A stretch of 64,000 nt of DNA, from the NCBI RefSeq assembly GCF_900604535.1, contig NZ_UWOT01000004.1:124001-188000 (forward strand), given 5' to 3'. The stretch is from Romboutsia_E sp900604535. Its GTDB lineage: Bacteria; Bacillota; Clostridia; Peptostreptococcales; Peptostreptococcaceae. The stretch's first letter is position 1, and the number at the start of each line of letters is the position of its first letter. This document shows positions 51,299 through 61,524 of this stretch, in pieces. The position numbers were made by a program, and so were the translations under genes. A model generated the notes under the pieces. The model searched no databases. It was given only the letters and a program-made list of their open reading frames with translations, and was not told the origin of the DNA.

Positions 51299-53428
51299 TT
51301 ACATTACAGCTTCCATTGCTAATGCTGGATGGCCTTTTTCTTCTAAGAATGCAAGTACACCTTCAGAATCATTAGCTATTGTTTCATCACAAATCATATC
51401 TGTGAAGTTTTCTATTCCTGTCATTTCCTTGACAGTAGCATTTAATTTATCAGCTACATAATCTTTTAATTCTTTTGGCATCCAAACTATTCTTTCTGGT
51501 CCACCTTCTGCATACGCGAATTTTTTAGAAGATATAAAGTGTCTTCCATGTCCCATAAATCCTGGAGTTTGAACTCCTCCACCTGTCATAGATGCTAGTT
51601 CTCCAAATGTCATACCTACTGGAGTTATTCCAGGGAATTCTCTATTTACTATAACAAATCCATTAGCTTCAGGCATTATACCGCATATACACTCGAAACA
51701 TCCACAAGAAGTCATTGGGTCTTCAAGTATAGAGTACAATGTAACACTTTCAACTGCACCTTGAGATATTTGGTTAACTGTTTCATTTACAGAATTCCAT
51801 CTACCTAATCTATCATCTAAGCAATCTCCTTTTACAACTGGTTGACATGGACCTGTTGGATCTAATTCTTTAGTTGCTTTAGCATCTAACCAACTAACAG
51901 CTCCACAAAGACCAAGTCTCTCAGGAGTTACTATACAAACGTGAGCTGGTGCAAATGATTGACATAAGTTACAAGAATAGAATGTATCAACACTCTCATC
52001 AACTAATGATGCTAATCTTTCATCTCTAGCATCATATCTAGCTACAGCTTCAGATTTTCTAGCAGAAACTTGTTCTGGATCAGTTATTATAACTATTTCA
52101 CATTTATCAACAACTGTATCAAATTCATCTTTCATTTTAGCATATAGAACTTCACCTATATGTTGTAATCTAAATCCTTTTTCATAAGCATCTTTAGATA
52201 TTCTTACCCAAGACATATCTCTTTGACCAACATGCATTACACCTTCTATATAGTTTAAGAAGTAATGGAAACGTCTTTCAAGAACTGGTTCAAAGTCATC
52301 TTGCATTGCTTTACCAGCTATTTTAACTATTACAGCAAGTGGTAATCTTATTAATCCATTTACTGGTTCTACTTCATCTATATTTGGTCCTATTATTTCT
52401 ATTTTATGATCTTCAACTTCAGAAGCTTCTTTATGTACAACAAGCTCCCAAGCTTCAGTTTTATTTCCACCAAATTCAGCTATCATATCACCTTTTCTTA
52501 TTCTTTCACCTTCGAAAGCTGCAGCAAATGATACTGGTATAGGTATTTCAGTTATTTTTATTTTTATATTTCTAGCTTCTAAAGAAGTAGCTACAAATTT
52601 ATCATAATCTTTTTGAGTTAATAAGTTCATTGGAACTTCAAGAACAGTTTGATCAGTTATAACTGGGAATCCTAAAGCTATTGCTCCAGCTCCAGCAGAA
52701 ACAACTAACTCACTAAGTGGTCCAAATGCATTAACAAATGCTGGAACCCTCTTAGAAGTATATTCTAATAATCCTGAAAGATCTCCTGGAGTTAATGCTC
52801 CGAATATTAATGCTGCTCTTATAGCAACTGATACAACATGTATAACAGAAGTTACATCATATCCTAAAGGTATAACCCTTAAGTCAACTCCCATTTTTAC
52901 TCCTGCTTCTATAACTTGATCTATAACTTTACCAACTAAGAAAGTTAATAAACCTTTAGATTGATAATCCTTAACTATTTTAGCTGCAGTTTCAGAGTCT
53001 GGGCATTCACCAAGTACAACTGCAACCCCGGGTATATCTCCTGTAACTAAAGGTACACCTAAAGATCTTATTATTGGGTCACCTACATGACCTGCACATG
53101 GAGCTTGGTATGGTTCTTCCATAGTTGCATACTTTATAGCTTCTATAACTTCTGCAGCTAAAGCTGTAGCTAAACCAGAATTTAAAGCATGCTCTAATAA
53201 ATGAGTTCTATTTATTAGAGATTCAACTACTGTTAAAGCACCTTCTAAGTCTCCAAGAGTACTCATTTTTTGCCCTGTTGCTGCATATATGCAAGGTAAT
53301 GAGTATGCAGTATCAGGGAATGATACTGGATGTTCCTTCCCATGTTGAGCTATAGCATCAGCAAGCATTCCTTTAGCAGCATCTAACGCTTGTTCTGAAC
53401 CTGTAAAAATTATATTATATAAATTCAC
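51299..53428 (-). CDS. acsB: CO dehydrogenase/acetyl-CoA synthase, acetyl-CoA synthase subunit
   Basis: 709 residues; builds acetyl-CoA from CO, a methyl group and CoA at the nickel A-cluster. A-cluster ligands are all present: Cys486, Cys489, Cys498 and Cys508 (SCNLCQSFAPAHVC, GLCG) and the Cys575-Gly-Cys577 motif (TSCGCFEC), offset by a constant 20 residues from Moorella numbering. Starts at GTG after AAGGGGGAAG. A stable hairpin (53446-53469) lies just upstream in the mRNA. The CODH subunit that supplies CO is not in the window. Confidence 0.97.
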   Translation of the reverse strand: MNLYNIIFTGSEQALDAAKGMLADAIAQHGKEHPVSFPDTAYSLPCIYAATGQKMSTLGDLEGALTVVESLINRTHLLEHALNSGLATALAAEVIEAIKYATMEEPYQAPCAGHVGDPIIRSLGVPLVTGDIPGVAVVLGECPDSETAAKIVKDYQSKGLLTFLVGKVIDQVIEAGVKMGVDLRVIPLGYDVTSVIHVVSVAIRAALIFGALTPGDLSGLLEYTSKRVPAFVNAFGPLSELVVSAGAGAIALGFPVITDQTVLEVPMNLLTQKDYDKFVATSLEARNIKIKITEIPIPVSFAAAFEGERIRKGDMIAEFGGNKTEAWELVVHKEASEVEDHKIEIIGPNIDEVEPVNGLIRLPLAVIVKIAGKAMQDDFEPVLERRFHYFLNYIEGVMHVGQRDMSWVRISKDAYEKGFRLQHIGEVLYAKMKDEFDTVVDKCEIVIITDPEQVSARKSEAVARYDARDERLASLVDESVDTFYSCNLCQSFAPAHVCIVTPERLGLCGAVSWLDAKATKELDPTGPCQPVVKGDCLDDRLGRWNSVNETVNQISQGAVESVTLYSILEDPMTSCGCFECICGIMPEANGFVIVNREFPGITPVGMTFGELASMTGGGVQTPGFMGHGRHFISSKKFAYAEGGPERIVWMPKELKDYVADKLNATVKEMTGIENFTDMICDETIANDSEGVLAFLEEKGHPALAMEAVM

Positions 53429-53445
53429 TCTACTTCCCCCTTTTT

Positions 53446-53469
53446 AGCCCCAGCTTTATAGCTGAGGCT
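53446..53469 (-). other. Hairpin just upstream of acsB
   Basis: AGCCTCAGCT-ATAA-AGCTGGGGCT on the minus strand, followed by AAAAAGGGGG (not a U run). Probably an mRNA processing or stabilising element that sets the high acsB level. Confidence 0.5.
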
Positions 53470-53493
53470 TAATAATTTAAACTAGTTTATATC

Positions 53494-54306
53494 TTATACG
53501 TTATATTCAAATGCACCTTCGTTTATTTCTAAGAATGAATCTGCATATAAAGATGCTCCATTTATTATGTCGCAAGATTTTATAGTTTGCATTAATAACT
53601 CATCACATGGGTTTACTATTGCAGAACTAAATCCGTTAGCCATTGCCATAGCTAAGAAGTTACTATCTAATATAGGTCTTATATGTTTTGGACAACCATT
53701 AGATACATTTGATAATCCGCCTGTAGTTGGAAGTCCCATCTCTGTCATCATTCTTATTGCTTCTAATACTTCTACTTGCTTATCTTGCATACCTTTTATA
53801 ACTAAGCATAATGGGTCAAATAACATGTCAGATGGATCTAATCCTAGCATTAAACCTTTTTCTAACATTTCTTGACAGTATGCCATACGTTCATCGTTAT
53901 CTTTAGGTATACCATCTTTAGCACATAAAGCTATAACTTTAGCTTCATATTCAGCAGCTAAATCTATCATGTCTAATCTTCCTCCTGCATCTGCAGAGTT
54001 TACAATTGGTTTAGCATGCTCTCTATTGTAAACTTTAAGACCTGCCTCTATAGCTTTTCTATTTGCAGTATCTAATGCTAGTGGAACATTATTAAGTTCA
54101 GATTGAAGCATTTGAACTCCCCAAGTCATTATTTCTTCTCCATCCCTTTCAGCTGGGCCTATATTAAAATCTATATAATGAGCACCGGCATCTAATTGAG
54201 CTTTAGCTCTTCTTAATATTGGCTCAGGATCTCTTTCTGCTAGTGCTTTTCTTATTTCTGGCGATATACAGTGTATTCTTTCACCTATAATCATAAATTT
54301 TTCCAT
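53494..54306 (-). CDS. acsE: Methyl-THF:corrinoid iron-sulfur protein methyltransferase
   Basis: 270 residues; TIM-barrel MeTr moving the methyl group of methyl-THF to AcsCD. IIGERIHCISPEIRKAL and GAHYIDFNIGPAERDGEE hold pterin-binding residues, and TTGGLSNVSNG is the conserved Asn region. Length fits Moorella AcsE (262). Confidence 0.96.
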   Translation of the reverse strand: MEKFMIIGERIHCISPEIRKALAERDPEPILRRAKAQLDAGAHYIDFNIGPAERDGEEIMTWGVQMLQSELNNVPLALDTANRKAIEAGLKVYNREHAKPIVNSADAGGRLDMIDLAAEYEAKVIALCAKDGIPKDNDERMAYCQEMLEKGLMLGLDPSDMLFDPLCLVIKGMQDKQVEVLEAIRMMTEMGLPTTGGLSNVSNGCPKHIRPILDSNFLAMAMANGFSSAIVNPCDELLMQTIKSCDIINGASLYADSFLEINEGAFEYNV

Positions 54307-54361
54307 TATCTATTTCCCCCTTATGGACTAATAATTAATTTATTTTAAATAATTATTTATA

Positions 54362-55738
54362 CTAAGCGTTAGCTAATTCTTGAGCTTTCTTAGCTTGATA
54401 ATCTTTTAAGAACTTAGGTATTTCCATAGACTCTTCTGTACCTATTATTATATTCCAATCTGGTAGATTCTCTTCTAAGTCTCCTTTTATAACAGCAACT
54501 TTACCTGGTATTATTAAATCTCTGTTATTAGTCTTTTCTGCTATACCACATTCTTTAACGAATGCTGCTATAGAGTTTCCACCAAACTTACCAGCAGCCC
54601 ATGAAGTAAGAACTGAGTATCCACCTGCATCTGGTATTACTAACCAACATGGTACTTTAGATCTTTCTATATCTCCTGATACTATAAAGTAAGTTAATGC
54701 AAAGTCAACAGTGACTAATACTGGAGAATTTTCATCTGGGTTATTTATTGGGTATATCTTAGGCTCAACTCTCATTGGTCTTTGTGGGTCAGTGTAGATA
54801 TTTTGTCTTAATGCAAATAAAGGTAATGCTTTTGAATAATCTATATCATCTAATACTATTATTGATCCGTATTTTATTGTAAATACAGAAGATAAAGCAA
54901 CTTCCATCATTGGATTGTTATTAGATAATTTATTTGCAAATATTATTGATGGGTATCCGAATGTTCTGTCTTGTTCCTTTAATGCAATTCTTCTAACTTG
55001 AACTGCATTAGTATAAGTATCTTTTATATTTTCTCCAGTTACATCTAAAACTAATTCTTTATAACCAGCACTTTGTATAGCTTCTACTGTAGAGTATAAT
55101 TCTTCTAAACTAGATGCTTTAACACCTAATGCTAAATTTGCAGCTTTAACTACATCTATCATAGCTTTATAGTTATCTTTATTAGCTCCATATACTATTG
55201 GATTAGTACCTTCTAATAAAGCTACAGCTTCTTTAGCAACATCAGCATCTTCACAATCTACTATGTATGCTATTTTTAATTCACTATCTTTTAATTTATT
55301 TATTAATGACACGTAAGCATCTTTGTTTCCATTATATTTTAATAATGCAAACTCAACTTTCATTTCTTCACCTATTCTTACGTAGTCAACTAACTTCATG
55401 TTTGCTATCTTATCATTTACTGCTTCTTCACTCATTCCATCACAGAATTGAACAGCAAATCTATTTCTACTTACTAAAGTTTTTTCATGTCTAAATAATA
55501 CAGTTTCTCCACCTAAAGTATATTCAGATTCTCCTGTACCTACTTTTAATGCTTTCATTAAAGGTGCAGTAGCTTCTGATAATTTAGCTATTGCATCATC
55601 TGACATATGTGGACATTTACCTACTTCTACTGCTCCTGAAGCAACCTTCATAGAGAATGCCATACAAGTTGGAAAACTACAATCTTTACAGTTTTTCTTT
55701 GGTGTTAATTTAAATATATCTAAAGCTTTTAATGCCAT
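54362..55738 (-). CDS. acsC: Corrinoid iron-sulfur protein, large subunit
   Basis: 458 residues. N-terminal [4Fe-4S] domain with Cys17, Cys20, Cys25 and Cys42 (KNCKDCSFPTC, GKCPHM). TIM barrel in the middle and a C-terminal cobalamin-binding domain (VPCWLVIPDAGGYSVLTSWAAGKF; landmark GGYSVLTSWAAG). It carries the methyl group from AcsE to AcsB and is re-reduced by the activator encoded at 47.6-49.5 kb. Confidence 0.96.
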   Translation of the reverse strand: MALKALDIFKLTPKKNCKDCSFPTCMAFSMKVASGAVEVGKCPHMSDDAIAKLSEATAPLMKALKVGTGESEYTLGGETVLFRHEKTLVSRNRFAVQFCDGMSEEAVNDKIANMKLVDYVRIGEEMKVEFALLKYNGNKDAYVSLINKLKDSELKIAYIVDCEDADVAKEAVALLEGTNPIVYGANKDNYKAMIDVVKAANLALGVKASSLEELYSTVEAIQSAGYKELVLDVTGENIKDTYTNAVQVRRIALKEQDRTFGYPSIIFANKLSNNNPMMEVALSSVFTIKYGSIIVLDDIDYSKALPLFALRQNIYTDPQRPMRVEPKIYPINNPDENSPVLVTVDFALTYFIVSGDIERSKVPCWLVIPDAGGYSVLTSWAAGKFGGNSIAAFVKECGIAEKTNNRDLIIPGKVAVIKGDLEENLPDWNIIIGTEESMEIPKFLKDYQAKKAQELANA

Positions 55739-55767
55739 TTTTATATCCCCCTAACCTTACAAATAAA

Positions 55768-56712
55768 TTAAGCTAATTCGCTAATTAAATTTTTTATAGT
55801 TTTTATTGATTCTGGATGACGAAGTATTACTGCATTTGATCCACCAACTAATACACTTGCAGCTGTAGAAACTTCCATAGCTATTGATCTTTGTTCTGGA
55901 CATCCCCAGCTTGGCTCATCTTCAACTGGAGCTATAGCTTCTTTAACATGACCTACTTCCATTGCAACTGGAGTTATTATTGGCATTTGTAATGATTTAT
56001 CATTTTGAGCAAATGCTGCAAGTCTTATTCTATCCATAGTAGATGCAACATACTCATATCCATATCCAACAGCTGAACATCCTACGTTCATAACTATATT
56101 ATCTGATTTAACTCCTAACTGAGTTAATAATACGTTCATTTGTTTAGCTAAGTTTATATCAACTGAAGATTCAGCTCCTACTTTGTGGCTATATGCCATA
56201 CCAGCTGAAGCACCTACAGTTTTGTAGTTATCTTCTACAGCTGACATAAATAAACAATTGTGACCATCTAAAGCTTGAGCTAATTTTTCAAATAATTTTC
56301 CATCTTTTTCATGGTTTCCTGTTCCTGCTACAACTAATGGTACGCTTATAGCTTCAACAACAGCTTTAGCAACAGTAGCACATTCTTCTGGAGTTTTATC
56401 TAATCCATTTGGATCTGCTCCATCAAATTTTAAGCATATAAAATCTGCTTCTGTATTTGCTTCTACATATTTAGCCCATTCAACTGGATCGTTAGCTACA
56501 CCTTTATACATTTCTTTATAACAATCTAACCAGCTTTCTGGATATACATCAGATATTTGTATACCTACTGCTTGTTTATTTCCTACCTCTCCATCAAAAC
56601 CATAAAATGGTAAAACATTTTCTCCACCTAACTTTATTGCCTTATCTCCTGTCCCTATTTCCACTTCTGATATTTTACCAGAATACTTTTGAACAGACAT
56701 TTTAAATGCCAT
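55768..56712 (-). CDS. acsD: Corrinoid iron-sulfur protein, small subunit
   Basis: 314 residues; TIM-barrel partner of AcsC. LGGENVLPFYGFDGEVGNK, WDPVEWAKYVE-type segment and GTGNHEKDGKLFEKLA are family hallmarks (landmarks GGENVLPFY, GTGNHEKDG). Ribosome binding site AAGGGGGAAA. Confidence 0.95.
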   Translation of the reverse strand: MAFKMSVQKYSGKISEVEIGTGDKAIKLGGENVLPFYGFDGEVGNKQAVGIQISDVYPESWLDCYKEMYKGVANDPVEWAKYVEANTEADFICLKFDGADPNGLDKTPEECATVAKAVVEAISVPLVVAGTGNHEKDGKLFEKLAQALDGHNCLFMSAVEDNYKTVGASAGMAYSHKVGAESSVDINLAKQMNVLLTQLGVKSDNIVMNVGCSAVGYGYEYVASTMDRIRLAAFAQNDKSLQMPIITPVAMEVGHVKEAIAPVEDEPSWGCPEQRSIAMEVSTAASVLVGGSNAVILRHPESIKTIKNLISELA

Positions 56713-56731
56713 AATTATTTCCCCCTTAAGC

Positions 56732-57502
56732 CTATTTTAATTCTAATTTTGCTATTATTTCTTTAATAGCTTTTTTAGCTTTTGAATCTTCAGGTAAGCT
56801 TACTAATGGTTTACCTGTTGAATCATATTCATATATTAATTCATCTAAAGGTACGATTCCTATAAGGTCTAGCTTGTATTTTTCTATTTCTTCTTTTACA
56901 CCTTCATGTAAAATCCCATCAGGAACTTTATTTACTATAAGTTTTGTATCTCCTACACTTAGGTTCAATTCTTCAGCTAAATCTCTTATTCTAGCAACAG
57001 CTTGTATACTACGTCTTGAGCAATCACTTACTAAAAGTAGTGTGTCTACATGTCTAGTAGTTTTTCTACTTAAGTGTTCCATACCAGCTTCATTGTCTAT
57101 GACTACATAATTATAATGATTTGAAATTTTTTGAACTTGTTCTCTTAAGATCCCATTGACAAAACAATAACAACCTTCTCCTTCAGAACGCCCCATAACT
57201 AATAAGTCATAGCCTTCTCCTTCTTCAATTATAGAGTTTAATCTATATTGTAAAAATTGTGCTTTTGTCATACCTCCAGGGAATGAATTACCTAATTTTT
57301 CTCTTTGATTGACTTCTTCTCTGATTTGACCTATTGATGCCTCTACATCTATGCCTAACACCTCATTTATATTAGCATTGGCATCTGCATCTACAACTAA
57401 TACTGGTGACTTTTTATCTTCTATTAAAGAATTAACTAAAAGCCCTGTAAGACTTGTTTTCCCAGTTCCACCTTTTCCTGCAACAGCTATATTATATCCC
57501 AT
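56732..57502 (-). CDS. cooC: CooC-type nickel insertion ATPase
   Basis: 256 residues; MinD/ParA-like ATPase. Deviant Walker A GKGGTGKTSLTGLL. VVDADANANINEVLG is the switch I region. YCFVNGILREQ provides Cys residues for the metal site. It inserts nickel into CODH or ACS. Placed between lpd and acsD. Confidence 0.92.
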   Translation of the reverse strand: MGYNIAVAGKGGTGKTSLTGLLVNSLIEDKKSPVLVVDADANANINEVLGIDVEASIGQIREEVNQREKLGNSFPGGMTKAQFLQYRLNSIIEEGEGYDLLVMGRSEGEGCYCFVNGILREQVQKISNHYNYVVIDNEAGMEHLSRKTTRHVDTLLLVSDCSRRSIQAVARIRDLAEELNLSVGDTKLIVNKVPDGILHEGVKEEIEKYKLDLIGIVPLDELIYEYDSTGKPLVSLPEDSKAKKAIKEIIAKLELK

Positions 57503-57525
57503 ATTAAGACTTCCCCCTTGTCATT

Positions 57526-57572
57526 GTCAAAACAGAGCTTAAAGTTAAATTATTTATTTTACTCTGTTTTGT
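57526..57572 (-). other. Hairpin between lpd and cooC
   Basis: AAAACAGAG pairs with CTCTGTTTT around an AT-rich loop. Not followed by a U run; likely intercistronic processing or weak attenuation. Confidence 0.4.
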
Positions 57573-57573
57573 A

Positions 57574-58971
57574 TTATGCTTTAACTAATTTTGGAGCTGC
57601 ATGAGCACATTCTCCATGTACATCATGAAGAGCTTCCATTAATCCTTCTGATAAGCTTGGATGTGCATGTATTATATCTCCTACTTGTTCTACTGTTAGC
57701 CCTAAGCCAACTGCTAAAGATAATTCAGTTAATAAGTCTGTAGCATGAGGTCCTACTATTGAAGCTCCTATAATTTTATCATCTTTACCAGCAAGAACTT
57801 TTATAAATCCTTGGATATGTCCGATAGCTTGAGCTTTTCCTAATGCTCTAAAATCAAACTGACCTACCTTATATTCTTCATTATCAGCTTGAAGTTGTTT
57901 TTCAGTTTTACCAACACCAGCAACTTCTGGTTGGGTATATACACATCTTGGTACTGCATTATAATTTACTGTTTTTTTGCCTCCCAAAGCATTAACAGCT
58001 GCTACTTCACCTTCTTTAGAGGCAACATGTGCAAGCATTGCAGTATCAATTATATCCCCTATTGCATATATACCTTCAACATTAGTTTCTAGGTATTCGT
58101 TAACTTTAACCTTACCTCTTCCAATTAATTCTATACCTAATTCTTCTATTCCTGAATTCTTTAAGTTTGGCTTTCTACCAACTGCAACTAAACAAGTATC
58201 AGCAGTCACTGACTTCCCATTTGACAGTGTTGCTACAACTTTATTATCTACTATCCCGCAAGTCTGTACCCCTACACCTGCTAACACTTTAATTTTATCC
58301 TTTTTGAACTGTCTCTGCAACTGTTTAGCTACATCTTTATCTTCATTTCCTAAAATATGTTCTGCCATTTCTACTATAGTAACTTGAGTGCCTAAATTTT
58401 GAAAAAATTGACCTATTTCAGATCCTATAACACCACCTCCAACTATCAACATAGATTGTGGAAGTTCTTCTAAACCTAAGACTTCATCGCTAGTTATTAC
58501 AATTTTTCCATCATATGGGAACATTGGTGGTACTACTGGAACCGATCCATTAGCTAATATTATTTTATCTGCCTTTACTAATTCTTTTGATCCATCTTCC
58601 TTAGTTACTTCTATAGTATTTTTATCTATTAATTTACCAAATCCATTAATTGTTTGGATTCCTCTTTTATCAAATAAAAATTCAATACCAGATATAAGTT
58701 GATCTACAACCTTATTTTTTCTAGCCATTATAGCAGAAAAATCTGGTTTTATTTCACCTTCTATATTTATTCCAAAACTTTTAGCTTCTTTCACATTCAT
58801 TAACATTGAAGAAGATGCTAGCAATGCCTTAGTTGGTATACAACCAACATTTAAGCATGTTCCTCCAAGTCTTTTTTTCTCTATAACTACAACTTCATCA
58901 GCACCATGCATAGCTGCTTTTATAGCTGCTACATATCCTCCTGGACCTCCACCTACTACTGCTATTTTCAT
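57574..58971 (-). CDS. lpdA: Dihydrolipoamide dehydrogenase
   Basis: 465 residues; FAD disulfide reductase. FAD site VVGGGPGGYVAAIKAA, redox cysteines in GGTCLNVGCIPTKALL (Cys40, Cys45), NAD site SMLIVGGGVIGSEIG, catalytic base in HAHPSLSEG. No lipoyl domain is fused. It should reoxidise the lipoyl H protein encoded at the operon end. Confidence 0.95.
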   Translation of the reverse strand: MKIAVVGGGPGGYVAAIKAAMHGADEVVVIEKKRLGGTCLNVGCIPTKALLASSSMLMNVKEAKSFGINIEGEIKPDFSAIMARKNKVVDQLISGIEFLFDKRGIQTINGFGKLIDKNTIEVTKEDGSKELVKADKIILANGSVPVVPPMFPYDGKIVITSDEVLGLEELPQSMLIVGGGVIGSEIGQFFQNLGTQVTIVEMAEHILGNEDKDVAKQLQRQFKKDKIKVLAGVGVQTCGIVDNKVVATLSNGKSVTADTCLVAVGRKPNLKNSGIEELGIELIGRGKVKVNEYLETNVEGIYAIGDIIDTAMLAHVASKEGEVAAVNALGGKKTVNYNAVPRCVYTQPEVAGVGKTEKQLQADNEEYKVGQFDFRALGKAQAIGHIQGFIKVLAGKDDKIIGASIVGPHATDLLTELSLAVGLGLTVEQVGDIIHAHPSLSEGLMEALHDVHGECAHAAPKLVKA

Positions 58972-58994
58972 AAATTTAATTCGCCCCCTTAATC

Positions 58995-59876
58995 TTATAA
59001 ACCTGCAGCATCAAGTATTAACGGAACATTCTCTTCTGCTCCAATAGCCATTATGTGAACACCATCACATAAGTTTTCTTCTTTTATTTGTCTTATAAAT
59101 TCTCCGGCCATTTTAATACCTTCTTGGACATAATTTCCTTTTCCAGCTGATTTTAATCTTTCTATTTGATCATCTGGCACGAATATACCAGGAACATTAG
59201 CAGTCATAAATCTAGCCATACCTGGTGATTTTAACGGAACTATACCAGCTAATATTTTACAATCCATATTTTTAGTAAGCTCTCTAAATTTTCTTAAATG
59301 ATCTATATCATAAACTGCTTGAGTTTGGAAGAACTTAGCTCCAGCATTTATTTTCTTCTGCATTTTTAACAATTGTACTTCTATTGGAGCATATTCAGGC
59401 GTAACTGATGCACCTAAGTAGAAATTAGTTTTTCCTTTTAGCTCTAGTCCAACACTATCTACACCACTATTTAATGTAGTTGCTGTAGTTAATATACTTA
59501 CAGAATCTAAATCAAATACACTTTTAGCTTGTGGATGGTCTCCAACACAAGTATGGTCTCCTGTTAAAGCAAGTAAGTTTTCTATTCCAAATACACCAGC
59601 TGAAAGCATCTCACCTTCTATAGCAATTCTATTTCTATCTCTACCAGTCATTTGTATTACTGGTTCAAGCCCTATATCTTTTAACATTTTACATGTAGCA
59701 AGAGAAGTTGCTCTCATAACTGCTGATTGGAAATCTGTTACATTAGTAGCATGAACTCTACCAACACATTTTTTTGCACATTCTAAAAGGTGAGAAAGAT
59801 CTGTACCTTTTGGAGGTGCCATCTCAGCAGTTATTGCAAATTCGCCTCTTTCTAATACTTCTTGTAATAAGCTCAT
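58995..59876 (-). CDS. metF: Methylenetetrahydrofolate reductase, MetF subunit
   Basis: 293 residues; FAD TIM barrel reducing methylene-THF to methyl-THF. ITAEMAPPKGTDLSHLLE, LLALTGDHTCVGDHPQAK and GAKFFQTQAVYD are family motifs. It acts with the MetV protein encoded 34 bases upstream, as in acetogens. Confidence 0.94.
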   Translation of the reverse strand: MSLLQEVLERGEFAITAEMAPPKGTDLSHLLECAKKCVGRVHATNVTDFQSAVMRATSLATCKMLKDIGLEPVIQMTGRDRNRIAIEGEMLSAGVFGIENLLALTGDHTCVGDHPQAKSVFDLDSVSILTTATTLNSGVDSVGLELKGKTNFYLGASVTPEYAPIEVQLLKMQKKINAGAKFFQTQAVYDIDHLRKFRELTKNMDCKILAGIVPLKSPGMARFMTANVPGIFVPDDQIERLKSAGKGNYVQEGIKMAGEFIRQIKEENLCDGVHIMAIGAEENVPLILDAAGL

Positions 59877-59910
59877 TTATAAAATCCCCCTTTTTAACCT
59901 TTAAAAGTTA

Positions 59911-60591
59911 TTAAGCTTCAGCTTTAGCAGCTTCTTGTGCTTTTTTCTTTAGATCTAAACTTCTTGGATTATTTTGTTTTGAATAATCTTTTGGCGGTCT
60001 AACTTTAGTTAAGTTATCTAATTGACCTAAATCTTTAAGTCTTTCATATATCCTAACCCATGCACAATCATTTTCATGGCTTATTTCACATTTTCCATCT
60101 TTAGCTCCACCACATGCACCATTTATTAATCCTTTAGCACACATAGTTACTGGACATATTCCACCAGTCCATCCTAGCTCACACTCTCCACAGGCTTTAC
60201 ATGCTTCTTCATATTGACCAACTCTTTCAACTTCACCTATGAATAATGTATTATTTGCTGGGTATACAGGCATATTTTTAGTATTTTTAACTATAGTTTG
60301 TGTTCCATCTCCACAAGCTAAAGATAATATAGCATCAGCTTCCTTTAACTCTTCTTTAACAGCTTTTAAATCTTTTTTACATTGCAAAAGGTTACAGCAA
60401 GGATCTATTACTTTACAAGCTAATACAGTTTTTCCATTAGCCTCTAAATTTTCCTTCATAGCTTGTAATTCTGGTTCTCCACCAGTTTTACAAGTTGCAG
60501 CACATTGGTTACATCCAACTAATATAATATTTTGAGCACCTTCTAAGAAACCTAATACTTCTTCTATCGGCTTTTTATCAGAAATTACCAT
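59911..60591 (-). CDS. metV: Methylenetetrahydrofolate reductase partner, MetV (zinc/Fe-S protein)
   Basis: 226 residues. Cys-rich: CNQCAATCKTGG, DPCCNLLQC, CKACGECELGWTGGICPVTMC. This is the MTHFR C-terminal zinc-binding domain family that partners MetF in acetogens. The cysteine pattern fits zinc and iron-sulfur ligands for electron entry. Confidence 0.92.
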   Translation of the reverse strand: MVISDKKPIEEVLGFLEGAQNIILVGCNQCAATCKTGGEPELQAMKENLEANGKTVLACKVIDPCCNLLQCKKDLKAVKEELKEADAILSLACGDGTQTIVKNTKNMPVYPANNTLFIGEVERVGQYEEACKACGECELGWTGGICPVTMCAKGLINGACGGAKDGKCEISHENDCAWVRIYERLKDLGQLDNLTKVRPPKDYSKQNNPRSLDLKKKAQEAAKAEA

Positions 60592-60617
60592 ACCCTTATT
60601 CCCCCTTAAAAGTACAT

Positions 60618-61493
60618 CTATTTATTATTTTGTAACTTACAAGCTTTTATAACATGTTTTGCAAGTACAGATGTAGTTACTGATCCTACACCTGCTGGAA
60701 CTGGTGTTATCATAGATGCTTTTTCTATTACTGAATCTGTATCAACATCTCCACAAATTCCTCCACCTTCTGGTTTAGCATTTATACCAACATCTATTAC
60801 TACCGCACCTTCTTTTATATACTCAGGAGTTACCATTCTAGCTCTACCAACAGCAGCAACTAGTATGTCAGCTTTAGATGTTACTTCTGATAAATTCTTA
60901 GTTCTAGAGTGACATATATTAACAGTAGCATTTTCACCTAATAAAAGCATTGCTACCGGTTTTCCAACTACCATAGATCTACCAAGTACAGCCACGTTAG
61001 CTCCATTTAAATCCACATTATAATGTTTTAATATTTCAACAACTGCTGTAGGAGTGCATGGTGGGAATCCTGTTTTATCTCCTTCCATTACTTTCGCTGT
61101 ATTTAATGGGTTGAAACAATCCACATCTTTTTTAGGGTCTATAACATGCTTTATAACTTCTTCATCAATACCTTTAGGTAATGGTCTAAATGTTAATATC
61201 CCATTTATTTTTGGATTTTTATTTAGATCTTCTAAAGCTTCTATATATTGATCTTGAGTAACACCTTCTTCTAAAACAATTACCTCTGTCTCAATACCTA
61301 TTGTTTCACATTTCTTAAGTGCTCCTCTTTCATAAGCTAAATCATTAGCTTTTTCTCCAACTCTTAATATAGCTAATTTAGGTATTATACCCTCTTTACT
61401 TAATTCATTAACCTCTTTTATTAAATTTTCGCTCATTTCATCTGCTACTGGTTTCCCTTTTATTATTTGACCTTTAGCTACTGATACTTCCAT
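60618..61493 (-). CDS. folD: Bifunctional methylene-THF dehydrogenase/methenyl-THF cyclohydrolase
   Basis: About 291 residues. LRVGEKANDLAYERGALKKCE holds the catalytic Lys, GILTFRPLPKGIDE and NICHSRTKNL are family motifs, and VAVLGRSMVVGKPVAMLL is the NAD(P) loop. The frame is open from a TTG at 61499, but AGGGGGA spacing favours the ATG at 61493. A separate FchA is encoded upstream, so the cyclohydrolase activity may be redundant. Confidence 0.95.
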   Translation of the reverse strand: MEVSVAKGQIIKGKPVADEMSENLIKEVNELSKEGIIPKLAILRVGEKANDLAYERGALKKCETIGIETEVIVLEEGVTQDQYIEALEDLNKNPKINGILTFRPLPKGIDEEVIKHVIDPKKDVDCFNPLNTAKVMEGDKTGFPPCTPTAVVEILKHYNVDLNGANVAVLGRSMVVGKPVAMLLLGENATVNICHSRTKNLSEVTSKADILVAAVGRARMVTPEYIKEGAVVIDVGINAKPEGGGICGDVDTDSVIEKASMITPVPAGVGSVTTSVLAKHVIKACKLQNNK

Positions 61494-61524
61494 TTTCAAG
61501 ATCCCCCTTAAATATAAAATTTAT